A stretch of 64,000 bases of DNA from Ailanthus altissimus (Eukaryota; Streptophyta; Magnoliopsida; Sapindales; Simaroubaceae): contig OX327703.1 of NCBI GenBank assembly GCA_946807835.1, forward strand, positions 689,501 to 753,500, in the 5' to 3' direction. Shown in pieces: positions 48,985 through 62,100 of the stretch. Numbering within the stretch: the first letter of the stretch is position 1; every line of letters begins with the position of its first letter. The notes beneath the pieces were generated by a model, which was given only the letters and a program-made list of their open reading frames with translations, was not told where the DNA came from and searched no databases. The position numbers were made by a program, and so were the translations under genes.

Positions 48985-51900
48985 CTGTTCAGAAAAATAT
49001 CAAGAGAACAAACGAAGAAGATTAGAAGATCATTGGGTTGTTTGGAGATAATGACGGCAAGTAATTTGGAATTTAAGATTTGAAAATCCTTGGGTTTTTT
49101 ATTTTTTTGAGGGGATAATAACAGATTTTATCCTACTTCTTTTCACAAACCTTCGAAGTATTTTTGTACATAGACGAATAAATAAGATGAGGTTTTTTCG
49201 AGGGAGCAGAGTGATGAAGAAGATAAAAATGAAGATGAAGGAGATAATTAAGAAGATGATCTATTTTTTATTATACAATAAACATTCATTTAATTATAAA
49301 ATAAATTTTAAAAAGGTAAAAAAAAAATTTAACCTATAAGTGTGTGCCAGTATCATTTATTTTACATGTCAGTTTGTGTTTTTATTTTGTCTCTCCAATA
49401 TTTAAAACAAATGGAGTGATGTTAAAGGATTGAGACAAGGGTTTTTTGAAATTTATTGGATAAAATTAAAAATTAAGTTAAATTATATAAATAAAATTGT
49501 CATTTTTTTTATATATTAATTTGAAGATTTGATGTTAATTTTGTAAAATATTTAGAATTGAAGATGATTATAGATAAAATGAAAAATCTAGATAGATGTG
49601 CAGAAATTCTGCATGTTAGTAGTTAGTTCAAAAATTTTGTAAATTTTAGTAGTTTTATTTTGCTTTGATATTTGATCATATTAAATATGCATGTTTATTA
49701 TCATGTGGAACTTTAAAGTATTTATAAATTTCATAAATTTAATTTTTTGTGATTTTTTCATATGATCCTGAAATTTTGAAAATTTTTTATTTCTGCAATT
49801 TTATCAAATGGCAAACTAATTTGGTCTATCAAATGATCTTATAATATTGAGTTCTTAAAAAATTATATTTTGATATATCTAATATATCATATTCAAATTT
49901 GATTATTTAATTCATTGTCTAGAAATTGTTAAGATTTTAAAAAAATGTGAGATGTTGTTTGATAAATACTAAAAGTTTTAAAATAAAATTACTTTAAAAT
50001 AATTTCTTAATGAATTTAGCATTGAATGATTTATTATGAACTAATATATGTGTCATAAATAATATTGAGATAGTTTTATAAGTTTTTAATAAGTATGTGA
50101 TTTTATAAAATTTAAATACTAAAGATTGATCCTCTAATTTGATTAAATTAAGAGCTTAGTCCTAAGAGTAATTTTGACCTAGATTTTAAAAGTGATAAAC
50201 TCTTTTGTGTTCTTATAATAACAAATTATGTATTAAAAGTAATATATTCAAATTTATAGTATATAGATATGGTTTGATGTATAAAAAAAATTAATTTTAA
50301 ATTCTAAGTTTTAAATTATGAACTCAAATTTTTATTTATTTATTAAGTTAAATTGTTGATCAAATTTATTTGATTGGGGGTCATTAAATGCAAAATTCTC
50401 TTGAAATTAACAAGTCGAAATCTTTATTATAAAAGAGATACTTAGTGTTGAATTATATTAATGTGTGGATTTTTTATAAGTTGAATAATATATTTATTTA
50501 TTTTACGCCTATTTACGTTTTCTAGAAAGATAAGAAGTTTCTTACTTATTGTTATTACTTGTCAAAGATTTATTATATAATATAGTTTATGTTGACAAAT
50601 ACTAAAATTAAGAAATAAATTTTAGTTCTCTGCTTAACTTAATAAACTCTTAATCATTTAGTATTAATTTATGTTGCAGGCTCCTAGTAAAGCAGAGAAC
50701 AAATAAAAATGAAACACTTGAAGCAATCAATTTTCCTTTAAAATAACGATCTTTTACTCTCTTTTTTTAGTACTATTACTATATTTCTTATTATATCAAG
50801 GATTAAAATTATTGATGAATTTTAGAATTATTATTTTAAGTTAAAAATAGTTATCATTATTTAAAAAAAAGTTATTTTTAGTTATTAATTTTTATATCAC
50901 TTAACATATACAATTTCCTATTCAGTTACAATTTAAATACAAATTTTTAAAACATACACATATAGAAGCTTTTAAGGTATGTGTTTGAGTTTCTATATGT
51001 GTTTGAACTTTTAATTTATTAGAGGCATAACCTAACAAATGCATGTACAACTAGAGAGAATTATTGCATAGTCTGTGCGACGTAGTACCATCAAGTATAT
51101 GATTAACTTATTCTTTTGTTCTACGCATGTGTTAATAGTTATAATGAATGTATGACTAGTTATACCCTTGAATACTTATTTGAGTGTAACTTTCAATTAA
51201 GTATAGAGTTTCTAATTTATTAACTTGTCAATTTTATTTTACAAATAAATAAGAGTTTTACAAGTTTTTTTAACTATGAAATATTTTTATTTAATATTAC
51301 ATTGTGGATTTAGTGTATCTTAAATGAAATTTTTTTATATTATATTATTATGGTTAATATAGTTTATTATAAAAAAATTATTTTGTAAATAAAATATTAA
51401 CTCATAGAGTTTAGTGCTCACACATAAAGGGCTTGGGTTATGTGTTTGAACGTTTAACTTGACAGGGGTATAACTCAACATATGCATATGCGATCAATTA
51501 GAATTATTGCACTATCTGTGTGATGTAGTGCCATCATGTGTATGACTAACTTATTCTTTTACTTTGCCCGTATGTTAGTAGTTACACTAAGTATATGATT
51601 AGTTCTTCCCTTGATTACTTGTTTAGGTGTATTTTTCAATCACGTGCATAGATTTTAATTTATTAGTTTGACAATTTTATTTTACAAAACAGATAAGAGT
51701 TTCATAAGTTTTCCATGTAATATGACATTGTGTATCCTAAAAGGAGTTTCTTTACATTATATTATTATGGTTAACATAGTTTATTACGAGAAATATATTT
51801 TTGTAAATAAAATATTAATTCACAGAGTTTAATGTTTACTCTATTTTCTTTATATTTTTATTCCCTCCAAGTTAATGTATTTTTAGTTAGACAGTGTAAA

Positions 51901-53207
51901 AATTTATAAGGTTAACTACAGAGAGCTATAAGGAATTTTTTTTTCATTTATTAGACACTTATTATAGACATTTGAATTTATGTTTATTGAGGATATTTTT
52001 ATATTATTAATTTTTTTGTCATAAGTTAAATATCTTTATTATATTTTTTATGAAAACTTTTAAGATCGAATAAAATTTTAATAAGTTAGTTTACTCAAAT
52101 TAATAATGATTAGAGTTACAACCCTTTATAATCTTTGAAAAAATTGCATTAATTCATTTCAACTAAGTCCATTCTCTATATCAGACAGATCTTGTCCAGC
52201 CCTAATTTTAATAGACATACTCAAAATTTTAAATAAAATATTTCTATACTAAAGAGACCTATCCTCAGGCATCTCATCTCGTTGAGGGACTCGATGCAAC
52301 ATTTTAGTTACATCTTGTAAATTTAGGTCTTTGTTACCAGAGAGAAACGTTTAATGGTACAGGCTTAAAGTAGGGGTGATGTGCATAATGTATTACGGAT
52401 GTTGACAATACCCATGAGTTTACAAGACATTGTTTCCATTGATCTTGTTCCTTGAAAGTTACAAATAGAAATGTTCACCATATAACCTTTTAGGTGAACC
52501 CCCCATGAGTTTTGAAAACAAATTTACGAATCAATTAAGAAAAATAGTTTATTCTTTACAGCACTTGAGAATTCATCTACTTTGGAGTTGAGACCTTGTC
52601 TCCTCAGCTGGTTTTGATTCAACTTAAGTCGTAAAGGCTACATTCACAAAGTACAAACAGAAAAAGACCCATTTAAGTTTATATAATGATTCTTCATTCG
52701 GCTTAAAAACTAGTGGGCTGCTCGAAAGATGAGGGCAATCTGGACACAACACACACTGTTATGAGCTGCTAATACTTGAGCACACTGACATTTTGTAAAT
52801 AAGGCCTTCCTGTAATTTCCTTCTCCATCATCTTGTCAGCTGCTGGTTGCTAAATGCTATAAATAAACCATTTGATTGGAGAAATAATAGCACCAAAACT
52901 TTTCACATGTATCAATGACCATTTGACCAAAATATAGGCTTCTGCAATTCCATGCATAGATTTCAATTGGGTTTATTTCATTTACCATCGCCTGACAACA
53001 GAGCTATAGCTTTCTGATTTGTCTGGCATACCCAGATGGTAATCACCTGATTGCTACCGGAAAAATTATTGCGCTGAAAATACCAACTTGATGTCATTAT
53101 GTAGCAATATGCATCATTACAATGGGATATGTCCCAAGACTAATCTACTATATGAAACCCACATTTAAAAATTAAATGTGGAGGGGGGTTCTCAAGCTAA
53201 CACATCA
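48985..53207. other. AT-rich gene-poor DNA
   Basis: No supportable exon to about 52500. It holds a tandem duplication at 50997-51838. From about 52540 the composition rises, and 52540-53207 probably includes the 3' UTR and downstream flank of the OEP37 gene. Sequence at 52260-52520 is less AT-rich but I do not recognise it. Confidence 0.6.
50997..51838. repeat. Tandem duplication, units of about 400-420 bp
   Basis: Unit 1 (about 50997-51416) and unit 2 (about 51438-51838) share in order TGTGTTTGAAC, CATAACCTAACA / TATAACTCAACA, GAATTATTGCA, GTAGTRCCATCA, ACTTATTCTTTT, CAATTTTATTTTACAAA, TATATTATTATGGTTAA and AAATAAAATATTAA. They differ by scattered substitutions and small gaps. It is non-coding. 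Confidence 0.88.
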
Positions 53208-56200
53208 CTATATATCCCACCTCTTTTTAACACGGAACATTAAGGCTGATGACTTGATGTCATCTTGTGGCACTTGGAGCATAAATTGGACTTTCATCTT
53301 CAATGGGGCTGTCTTTGCCGTTCCACCATCTCCGACCTGAAATTTGGACATCATGACTTATGAGTCGAGGACTCATGCCAGCTTATTTTGTACACATTGC
53401 AATTAAAGCATAATATCACATATTTACATGAACTCTTTAAGAGGCTGAGTGCAGTGATGAGAAGAAAATAGATGACAAGTTCCTTTTAGTAGCAAAACTA
53501 AAAGCACTTACCCAAAGAGATGCCCAGCCTAGTCGCACCTCTGAATCATAACCGGCTTTGAACTTGAAGTCTTTCCCATATGTGTGCTTGTATACCGCAC
53601 TCCAATACTTGGAATCAAAATTGTAACAGTAGCTGCATTATAAAAATTAAAATAAAATTTTATCTGGTTGTGATTATTGAACAAAACTGGAAATTCAAGA
53701 TTACATTATCTTTAAAAATTGACAATGGATATTTACAATGAAAGATCTGAAATCTCCAATGCCTTCATAGAGAAGTCTATGCATTCCAATCAAGAGAGTC
53801 AATTTCAGTGCACAGCATAGCAAGTCATATTTTCAGCATTTCTATTTTCCAGAATTGAAAGAGAAGATTTTTAAATTTCAGGCCATAATGAATAAAAATT
53901 ATAGATGGCAGTTATAATGAGATACACAATTCACATCCACTCCCCATCCACATATTACATCTTAAAATAATATCTACAGAAGCAGACATGAGAATCATCT
54001 TTCCTGAATAGATATATCTATACGTCGTTAAATGATAAACTAAGGTGGAAATCCAAAATGAGTATGAGACGTTGGATTGAACTATTTTGTGTTCGTACAT
54101 TTATTGTATCTTTTATGTATAGTGAACTACAACAGGATATTTGTTTTCTTGTGTAAAACGTATAGAAGTTGCAAGCAGCATTATTAAGAGGTCAGATCAT
54201 AAGAATATCCAAAACAATTCAAGTTGCTAACAGGGCCAATTACATGAAAACCCCCCAAAAAATTTCTCCTGCTTTAAATTTTACTCTAAAAGTTCTGGCT
54301 GGGGAAATCTCAAGTCTCAACATGTACTGACAAGCATACATGTCAGGTGTATTCCTGTATTGACAAGGCAGTTAACATCTTTTAGTGTCCCTGTGACATA
54401 GGACAGACTAGGTTTATCAAGGAGCTATTTTTATTTTTATTTTTCTTATTCTAGCGCAAGTAGGACTTATTTCAACTTACTTGACTCGTATTTCGCTACT
54501 TCAATTTGGCTTAATTTTCCTAAAGTAGTTTTCTTACTTTGATTCGGATTTGTCACTTGAGGGGAGTAGAATCTTGGCCACTATAAATAGGGCCTTTTGT
54601 TTCAGTTTTTATTTTCCTCCCCTTTCGTTTCTCCATATTGGTTCCACACCATTCCAGCATCCTAAGTGTCAAGATCTCTCGTAATGGCTATGTTAAATAG
54701 TTCAGTCTAGATTGTAATGCAACATAAAGTAAGTCAAATGTAGATTAGATTGGTTCCTAGAAGAGCTCCTAGGCTAGTGGCAGTTCTCAAGGAATCTCTC
54801 CACTGTACGATACAACCTCATGTCCAACAAAAAATGTGCAAAAGAAAGATATGCAGGAACATTCCACAATAAGCAATCTTCTTAAGGGCTATATCATTGA
54901 GGTTCTCAATGAGCATTTTCATATTCTAGCACAACAAAACTCATCAATCAAATACCTGACAACTGTAGTGAATCTAATATTTTTTTGGCATCACTCTACG
55001 AGCATAAATCATGATATAACCAGTAAAACATGAATCACAAAATGAAAGATTTCAATCTAGATGGGGAGGGGAAGAGTAAGAGAGAGAGAATTTTAACCTC
55101 AACTTATTGGAGGGACTAAACCGACGCTTGAATGCAAATGATAAGGAGTTTGAAGGAAGCAAAATGCTTGGAATAAATGACATTGCTCCATCCTGCATTT
55201 AAATAATAGAACTTTTAAACTATTTCTTTGAGAAAAGAAAAGGAAAAGAAAAAGAATCCACTCAAATTTATAATTCTGCATATTCTGCAACCCCTTAGTG
55301 CTGAGTTTTCCAAGGAAAAGAAGCCCTGACTTAAAGTAGCTCCCATTAACAATCTTAGTACAATCAGCATTAGTACCATGCAAAAATACAACAGAAAAAA
55401 TAAAATGCTAAGAGCAAACCACCTTATAGCAGTATCTTAGTTTCAATTCGTCCTCCTGGTATTGGGCCATGCAGATCCCATTCAAAATCTGACCTTTAGC
55501 AACTCCACTTATTGATAATGTTCTCTTCACTTCTTCCTCTTCTCGCTCCACCAATGAAACTTCACCAAGGGGGAATTTGAAAGTTGCTCTAGGCTGCAAC
55601 ATCAGAAAGATATTTAAGGAAATAAAAGAGGGAAGTAACTTGTTCAGTTACATACATTGAAATGGAAATGCATATAAGGAATACAGTAACATTGTGAAAC
55701 TATCATCAAGAATCAGCTGTTGGAAATGATGACATGCCATAAAAAAAATTTTGGCAGAAAAGATCAATGTAGAAGAACAAAGATGTCATGCAATGAGTTT
55801 TCTACAGCATTACAGCTCCAAATCCATCTCAAACTCAAAACCTCTACAAAGTTCCCATATGATTAAGGTTCTAGAAGCAACTTTTTCTTGAAAGCAAACA
55901 ACCGAATGCTCAGAAATAAATGCCAAGCTACAATACTCACAAAACCAACATACGGGACTGGAGATTCCAATTCCAGCGCGTACCCAGGATTGCCAAGGTC
56001 TGCAACCACTGCTACCTCTCCTTGTTGCGCCTACACAATATATGAAATGTTAGAGAGATAGCAAAAGGCCATATATTAGCATAAATCCAATACATATTCA
56101 TACATTAACAATCCGGTTATCTTTACATTCCAAAAACTCTCACTTTTATGGCAATACAATAACACAGAAACAAAGATGCCAAGGGTCCAATTTCTACACC

Positions 56201-56932
56201 AATGCCGACAAATCTTAATAGAAAAACTTCAGCATCTGCAAATCTCTTTATAAGTTAAACATGTAGAAGTTTGTCAACAGTAGACTCGAAATGTAAGAAA
56301 CCTAGCACCCTTTTACCAAAAAATCCAACTTTTGACCCATAATGCATGCATACAACATTGACGATACAAAAATTGAGCAAAAGAAACAAAAACAAATACC
56401 CATTTCTAGAAATTTTATTATTAAAAAAAAGAATCCAAAAAACAATAAAAAAAAAAAACAAAATGTAAAATTTATGTAGAAACAGAGAAAAAGGCGATAC
56501 CTTGACATCATGGGCAGCTCTGAAATGCAGCTTAGGGCCAACATCAAACGAGGACTTAACAAAAGCGTTCTGCTCTTCGAGATCATAGTGAAGAGACAAG
56601 TGTTTGGAAGTGAAAGCCAACTGGGGTTCAAGGACTTGGCCTTTGTTATTATTCTGGAACGAGACCTTGAGCTTGGCAAGGCTATCGAAGAACTTGCAAG
56701 AAATTTTGTGCAGGAAAATGGAGCTGTCACTGTCAAACTCTGAAGTCACTCTGAGTGAAGGCCGCCTCTTAGGGAATGGAAAGAGTGAGCGAGGTTGCGG
56801 TTGTTGTTGTGGTGGTGGTGGCGGCGGCGGTGGAGGAGGAGGATCTAGCGGTGGTGGGACCATGTAGTTGCGGATTTGTAGGGCTGGTGATGCTGGTGGG
56901 AGTGGTGGAGGTGCTGCTGATGGTTCAGCCAT
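53208..56932 (-). CDS. OEP37: Chloroplast outer envelope channel protein OEP37
   Basis: Exons: 56932-56501, 56030-55941, 55593-55423, 55192-55098, 53632-53512, 53336-53208; 1038 bases, 345 codons plus stop, close to known OEP37 (about 325-343). OEP37 is a beta-barrel, cation-selective pore of the plastid outer envelope. After a proline-rich N-terminus (a run of ten or so P near residues 31-42, then QQQPQP) come RRPSLRVTSEFDSDSS, SLAKLKVSFQNNNKGQ, SSFDVGPKLHFRAAHDVK, PRATFKFPLGEVSL with an acidic EREEEEVKRT loop, FAFKRRFSPS, KAGYDSEVRLGWASLW and FRVKKRWDI at the end. The alternating polar/apolar strands fit a barrel. It starts at the first ATG of the frame. Intron 4 (53633-55097) holds an LTR-promoter-like stretch. 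It lies downstream of a tRNA gene on the same strand. Confidence 0.95.
54410..54830 (+). mobile_element. Possible LTR/TRIM remnant in OEP37 intron 4
   Basis: GC-richer block within the intron with CCACTATAAATAGGGCC (TATA at 54582-54590), followed by a pyrimidine-rich leader as in many plant LTRs, and ending near CATGTCCAACA. Neither a TG...CA boundary pair nor a target duplication could be settled. It could equally be an unrelated insertion. Confidence 0.3.
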
Positions 56933-57220
56933 TTTCCCCTTCTTTTTTTTTTGTGTGTTATTGTTTTTGTTGGGTGGAGATTTTGGGGAAGTTTATGTGA
57001 AGAGAAGCGGTGGATGGGAATTGGAAATTGATTTTGTTTTTATTTTGGTTGTGTTTTTTGTTTATTTTATATACTGGTGAAGTAGACTGAACTGAAAGTT
57101 CCAATTTTTTAACAAATGGTTAATTATTTATTATTAATTTCTTGGGATTTTTATGAATTTTGAAAGGTGGAAATGGAATGGACAGTGTGGTGCCAAATGG
57201 ATTTTAAAGAAAAAAAATTT

Positions 57221-57243
57221 AAAAAAAAGTCAATTTAAAAAGC
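57221..57243 (-). terminator. Pol III terminator of the tRNA gene
   Basis: Downstream of the tRNA on the minus strand lie GCTTTTTAAA (ending about 57234) and a second run of T residues. Four or more T residues suffice for Pol III termination. Confidence 0.7.
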
Positions 57244-57261
57244 ATCAAATATGGATGAAAT

Positions 57262-57335
57262 TGGCCCATGCAGGTCTCGAACCTGCGACCTTCGCGTTAT
57301 TAGCACGACGCTCTAACCAACTGAGCTAATAGGCC
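57262..57335 (-). tRNA. tRNA-Ile (anticodon AAU)
   Basis: Minus-strand sequence of 74 nt starting GGCCTATTAGCTCAG. A box TAGCTCAGTTGG, B box GGTTCGAGACC, anticodon loop CTAATAA (AAU, read as IAU). The acceptor arms GGCCTAT and ATGGGCC pair with one G-U, discriminator A. No intron and no encoded CCA. A CAA motif lies a few bases upstream, as in plant tRNA genes. Confidence 0.97.
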
Positions 57336-59199
57336 AATTTGTTATTTATCTTGAATACATTTTATATATAATATTAGTTAAAAACCTGAAGTATTTTTGA
57401 CCATTGATTTTTCAGACTTTACTTTAGAAATATTTTGTTTTAAAGTAACACCCAATTAGGAAGTGGATCAAAGAAGAGTGCTGTAATACAGGTTAAGTTA
57501 GTTGTTTTTAATTGGATCCCATCATCAATTATAATGCACTCAACTTTATTCAAATAATAGGGCTGGTGCACTTTTGACTTATAGTTGGAAATTTAAATTT
57601 TAATAGTAATTTTAAAAAAAAGTATTGTAAATATTTCTTTCCTCTTAAGAGAATAGTTAATCTTCCCAATTATAAAGATATAGATCTAAATGTACATAAA
57701 TCAAAACGTATATAAATATTAAGTGATATATAATCTTTATAAATGTATATCTTATATAATATATGAGAGGTGTTTGAATTATAGTCTCAATAAATATGTA
57801 CGAGAAGTATTAATTCACATATGCGCAAATATTAAAATGGTGTATAATTCTAATAAATATATATGTTATATAATAGACATCTAATGTAATATTAAATAAC
57901 TTATCATCGTCATAAATTTTTATTTATCCTCTTGAAATGTCATGAAAAGCTTTTTTCTTAAAAGAAAATGTTTAAAAATAATCACTTTTAAAATATTATA
58001 AATTTTTATAATAAAAAATTATTTAACAAATCTTTATTAATTAAGAAATGAATGAATGAATGAAATTATCCTTATAAATAATATAACTTAAAAAAAATTT
58101 GTAGTTTAAACTATAAAATTAACAAAACTAAATATTATTATTGTCTAAATAAATTAAAAAAATACTTTATACATTAAAAATAAATATTTTTGTACATTAA
58201 TATATATAAAAAACCGTATGAAAATAAAAAAATTTAGATTCAAAAATAGTGAATAAAACCAAAATTCTCACACCTCACACGAGGTGCGAAAAGAGCCTCT
58301 CACCACTTCTCACGCATGGGCATTGCACGAGTTAGGGACTTGCACAACACCCCGCGCATGAAGTATAGTACAAGGCCCCAATTTGCACACAAGACACGAA
58401 GAGGGACCTCATGCCACCCTCCGCGCGCGAGATATGGAGCGAGACCTTATAAACCTTAGTCTTCTTCTTTGACTTTTTTTGGTTAGATTCTTATAATTTT
58501 TCAGTTAAATTTACCAAATTTTACTTTAAATTACTCATTTAAACTAATTTCAAAGTATATTTTGATCAAAATTTCAAATAAATTGTAGAAGAGATATGAA
58601 AAATACTTTAAGAATAAAATAGTATAAAAATCAGATTTATAACTAATAAAATTCATAAATTTATTTTGTTACTAAATTAAATTTTTGTTTTAAAAAAATA
58701 ACTATTTTTGAACATTTCTCTTTCTTAAACAAGTTCAACTTTTCATAATCCACAAGCCTTCTAGTTGGGTTATCAAATGTATAAATAAATCTACACATTG
58801 TTAACAATCACTTCATTTGCAATTTCCCATTCCCATTTTTTTTTAATTTTTATTTTCTTTTGAAGTCTTTTGTTCACATTTATCTGTAGGTATTTGTGTC
58901 TCCCATACGGTTCTGCTTTTCGTTTTCTACATCAATACAACTGGAACAACAACAACAACAAAAAAAAAAAAAAAGCCAAATGCAGCTCGTCTTTGCATCG
59001 TCCACACCCAAATATAAAGCACATAAATGGAGAAAATTTTGAATCCATACCCGCTAAATTAACCATAGTGCGAAGAGATGTAAACACTGTTGAAGAACCC
59101 GCCATCAACACAACTGGAATGGACACCGTTCTCCCCCACCCAAAAATACCCTTTGCGTGCTGCCAACAAGAACATCTGGACATCCATAGAATGAAAATA
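57336..59199. other. Intergenic DNA between tRNA and LARP6
   Basis: AT-rich with no exon. 58260-58450 is a GC-rich island with repeated GAGGTGCGA-, GCGCATGA- and GCGCGCGAGA-like words and no open frame of note. 58880-59199 is the likely 3' UTR of LARP6, with (AAC)n and an A-run at 58944-58975. Confidence 0.6.
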
Positions 59200-62100
59200 T
59201 CAAGCAGTATTAACAGCAACAGGTTTCCCCCGACCCATCGCAAATCCTCGTGTTCCATCTGGCATTCGAGGCCCAGGCGGTTGCTTGCCTATGGTTGGCT
59301 GCTCATTGTTGACCATATTATTTGACGGGGGAGTCCCCACATGATGTCCACGGTTATTGTGATGGTTATTGTGGTGATTACTGTGATGGTATTGGCCGCG
59401 GTCACCCCGCCCACGTCCCTTGCCACGGCCTTTGTTATGCCCTTTTCTGTGTCCACCCTCTTTGTCCTTATGGTGCTCCTCTCCCTGCCCAAGCAAGGTT
59501 GTAAACTGGGACTTAACATGATAAAGCACAAATTAAAAAGTCAATGCCGTCATGAAGATCTCAAAAGCATGTACAAGAATATGCACCCTTTTGTTATCAG
59601 AAGTTTGAAATCAAGCACATAAAGAATAAACAAAACTAGACGTTTCAATACAAGCACGCTTTATTCCATACAACTCAAATCCTAAAGAAAGATAGGTATG
59701 AGCAGAGAAATGTCATTGAATAATTCATTTATTATAACACTTTGAAAACTTCTGCATTATTCTTCCATGTACAACACGCTATGAAAGAACATCACTTGAC
59801 AAACAGCTCAACAAGAAGGTGTTTTTAGAAAAAAGAAATCTGTACTCATTAATCATATCTTCACTTATTTTAGTAGTTAGTTTTCAGTAAACCTTGCATT
59901 GAATACCAAATGGAAAGGTAAAAAAATCATAATCTTTTCACCGCTCTTGGTAAATACTATAAAAAAAAATTCCTCTCAAAGCAGACAGAGGTTTAAATAC
60001 ACACGTATTCACTAAAATGAGAACAAGGCTGGCACTTACCATATGCTCATGTGAGTGGACATCATTTTGTTGGGAAGGATCATCCAACTGTTTCTCATTT
60101 GAATGCTGCTCGGATGTGGAGGTATCTTCTTCCTCATACTGCCACTCCCCCTCATGCCCTTTTTTACCTTTAGCTTGAGCAGTTTTTGACTAAGCAGGGA
60201 AGAAATACAAACAAATAGAGTGAGAGGAGGGATTCATCAACCAATTTAGCTCCAAAAATCAACTTAAAAAAAAAAAAAGAGAGATAACGGGGGCAGGGAT
60301 CAGGAAGAAAGAGAAAAATCATTCAATCAGTTAAAGAGAATGATGCACTAGTCTAGCTCCACAAATCAACCTAAACTTTTAGCAAAATTATGATTTAAAA
60401 TTTTTAAAAAAAAAAACTGCGGAATTCTACTTGGAGATCACAACCATCTCTGCCATCCAAAATTCATGTTAGTACTAATATTGCCTCAATTGTCAACAGA
60501 CATTGTGTTCATGAGTGGGTGTCAAGTGTAAAAACAGATATTTTTTCAACCTAAAAATCTGTCAATGGGTCACCTGCCATGGCTTAAGATCCAGGTTACA
60601 CATTGAGTACATTTCATGACTATACAAAATGGACATCTAAATCCTCCAGTGTATATTATTTATGTGTCCACTAGCTTAATGTAGATTTTCTGTCAGCATT
60701 AATTATCATTAAGATTGTGTTGACAAAAATTAGAAGATCAAAGAAGAAAAGTTATATCTTAGGCACGTACCCCACGTCTAAGCATTAAACGGACCCTAAG
60801 GCCACTCCTCCAATTCCCCTCATCGTTTAGCTCTGCAATCTGCCAAGGATGAAAGGGAAAGAAAGGTTACATTTCATTGGCTAGGTGAGAAAGTTATAAA
60901 AGAAGAAAAAAGAAAACCAATCTTATCATAAAAACTAATTCACTTACCGCTTTCTCAGCCAGCTCAACAGATTCGTATTCCACAAATGCATGCAACTATA
61001 AATGAAACAAAGATTTCAACTATTAGATTTCTGTATCTAATACCATTTCTGTTTATCTCAAACAATGTGATAAGTAACTTTCATGGGTATGCTATCAGAT
61101 AATCTGGTGTCTAATAAATATTCACATTTAATTTGTAGAACTCAATACTGCTTTAGATTAATTGAAGGAGCACAAGCATCATCATATCATAAAAAGACCA
61201 GTTAAAGATGTTAGGATGATAACATGTAAGTGCATAGTGCGAGGTCACTGAGCCTATGGATGAATGTAGTGCTGCATCAGGCACTCATGCACTAACAAAT
61301 CCACAGATCAAACATTAATCAGCATAATAGTAAAAGAGAGAAAAGAATCCTCCATGGCATGACAAGATCAATACCTTGTTCATCATGAAAAAGAAATAGA
61401 AATTAATTCAAGTCACAGATGCACAGAAAGAGATACCATACACCATATCATGCACCATACAGCAGCAGAAGATACATACTGTAGACAATCCTCAGGTCTA
61501 AGTCAAATCATCTTTCAATTCCCATTAAACATATTGATCACGAAAGACATCAAAACCATAGTCAATCATTACCTAAATACAGAAAATGGCCAAAGCAATG
61601 TGATATTGATGCAACTGAAACATAATTAAGAGCTACTTGATGTGTATGCATATGCTATATACCTTGTTACTGTAAAGCACACCATCAGCTTTTCCTGATC
61701 TAGAAGCTGAAGAAGCTCCTCCACCAGAAGGTTGAGGCAGACATGTACGAATAGTCTTTACACTGTTTGCATAACAATCCAACAGAATCAAACATCCAGA
61801 ATCAGGACATACATTATACAAAGCTACAACAGAACTAGTATAAGAAGTAACACAGTAGTAAGCACAAATTAACTTGTTACCTCCCAACAGCAGAGAAAAT
61901 CTTCATAAGGTTTTGGTGGCAATGATCCTCAGGTAAATTTTCAGCAACAACAATGCGACACTACAGATCATGAGAAAGAAAATGTGAAGCAAAATAACAT
62001 CAGCTATTAGGCCACCTCAAAACTTTATTCACTAATAGCTTATATGAACCTCACAATCTATAGGAAACATAAACATAATAAACGATGATATACAAGTTTT

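Noticed and set aside
56604..57000. Plus-strand glycine/valine-rich frames
   Set aside because: Shadow of the proline codon run at the OEP37 N-terminus on the other strand.
57262..57335. tRNA-like sequence as a SINE or pseudogene
   Set aside because: All arms pair, both internal promoter boxes are intact and a terminator follows, so it is a true tRNA gene.
59322..59622. Plus-strand frames over the LARP6 C-terminus
   Set aside because: Antisense shadows of the His/Asn/Gly-rich repeat region; the minus frame ends in the SUZ-C-like motif.
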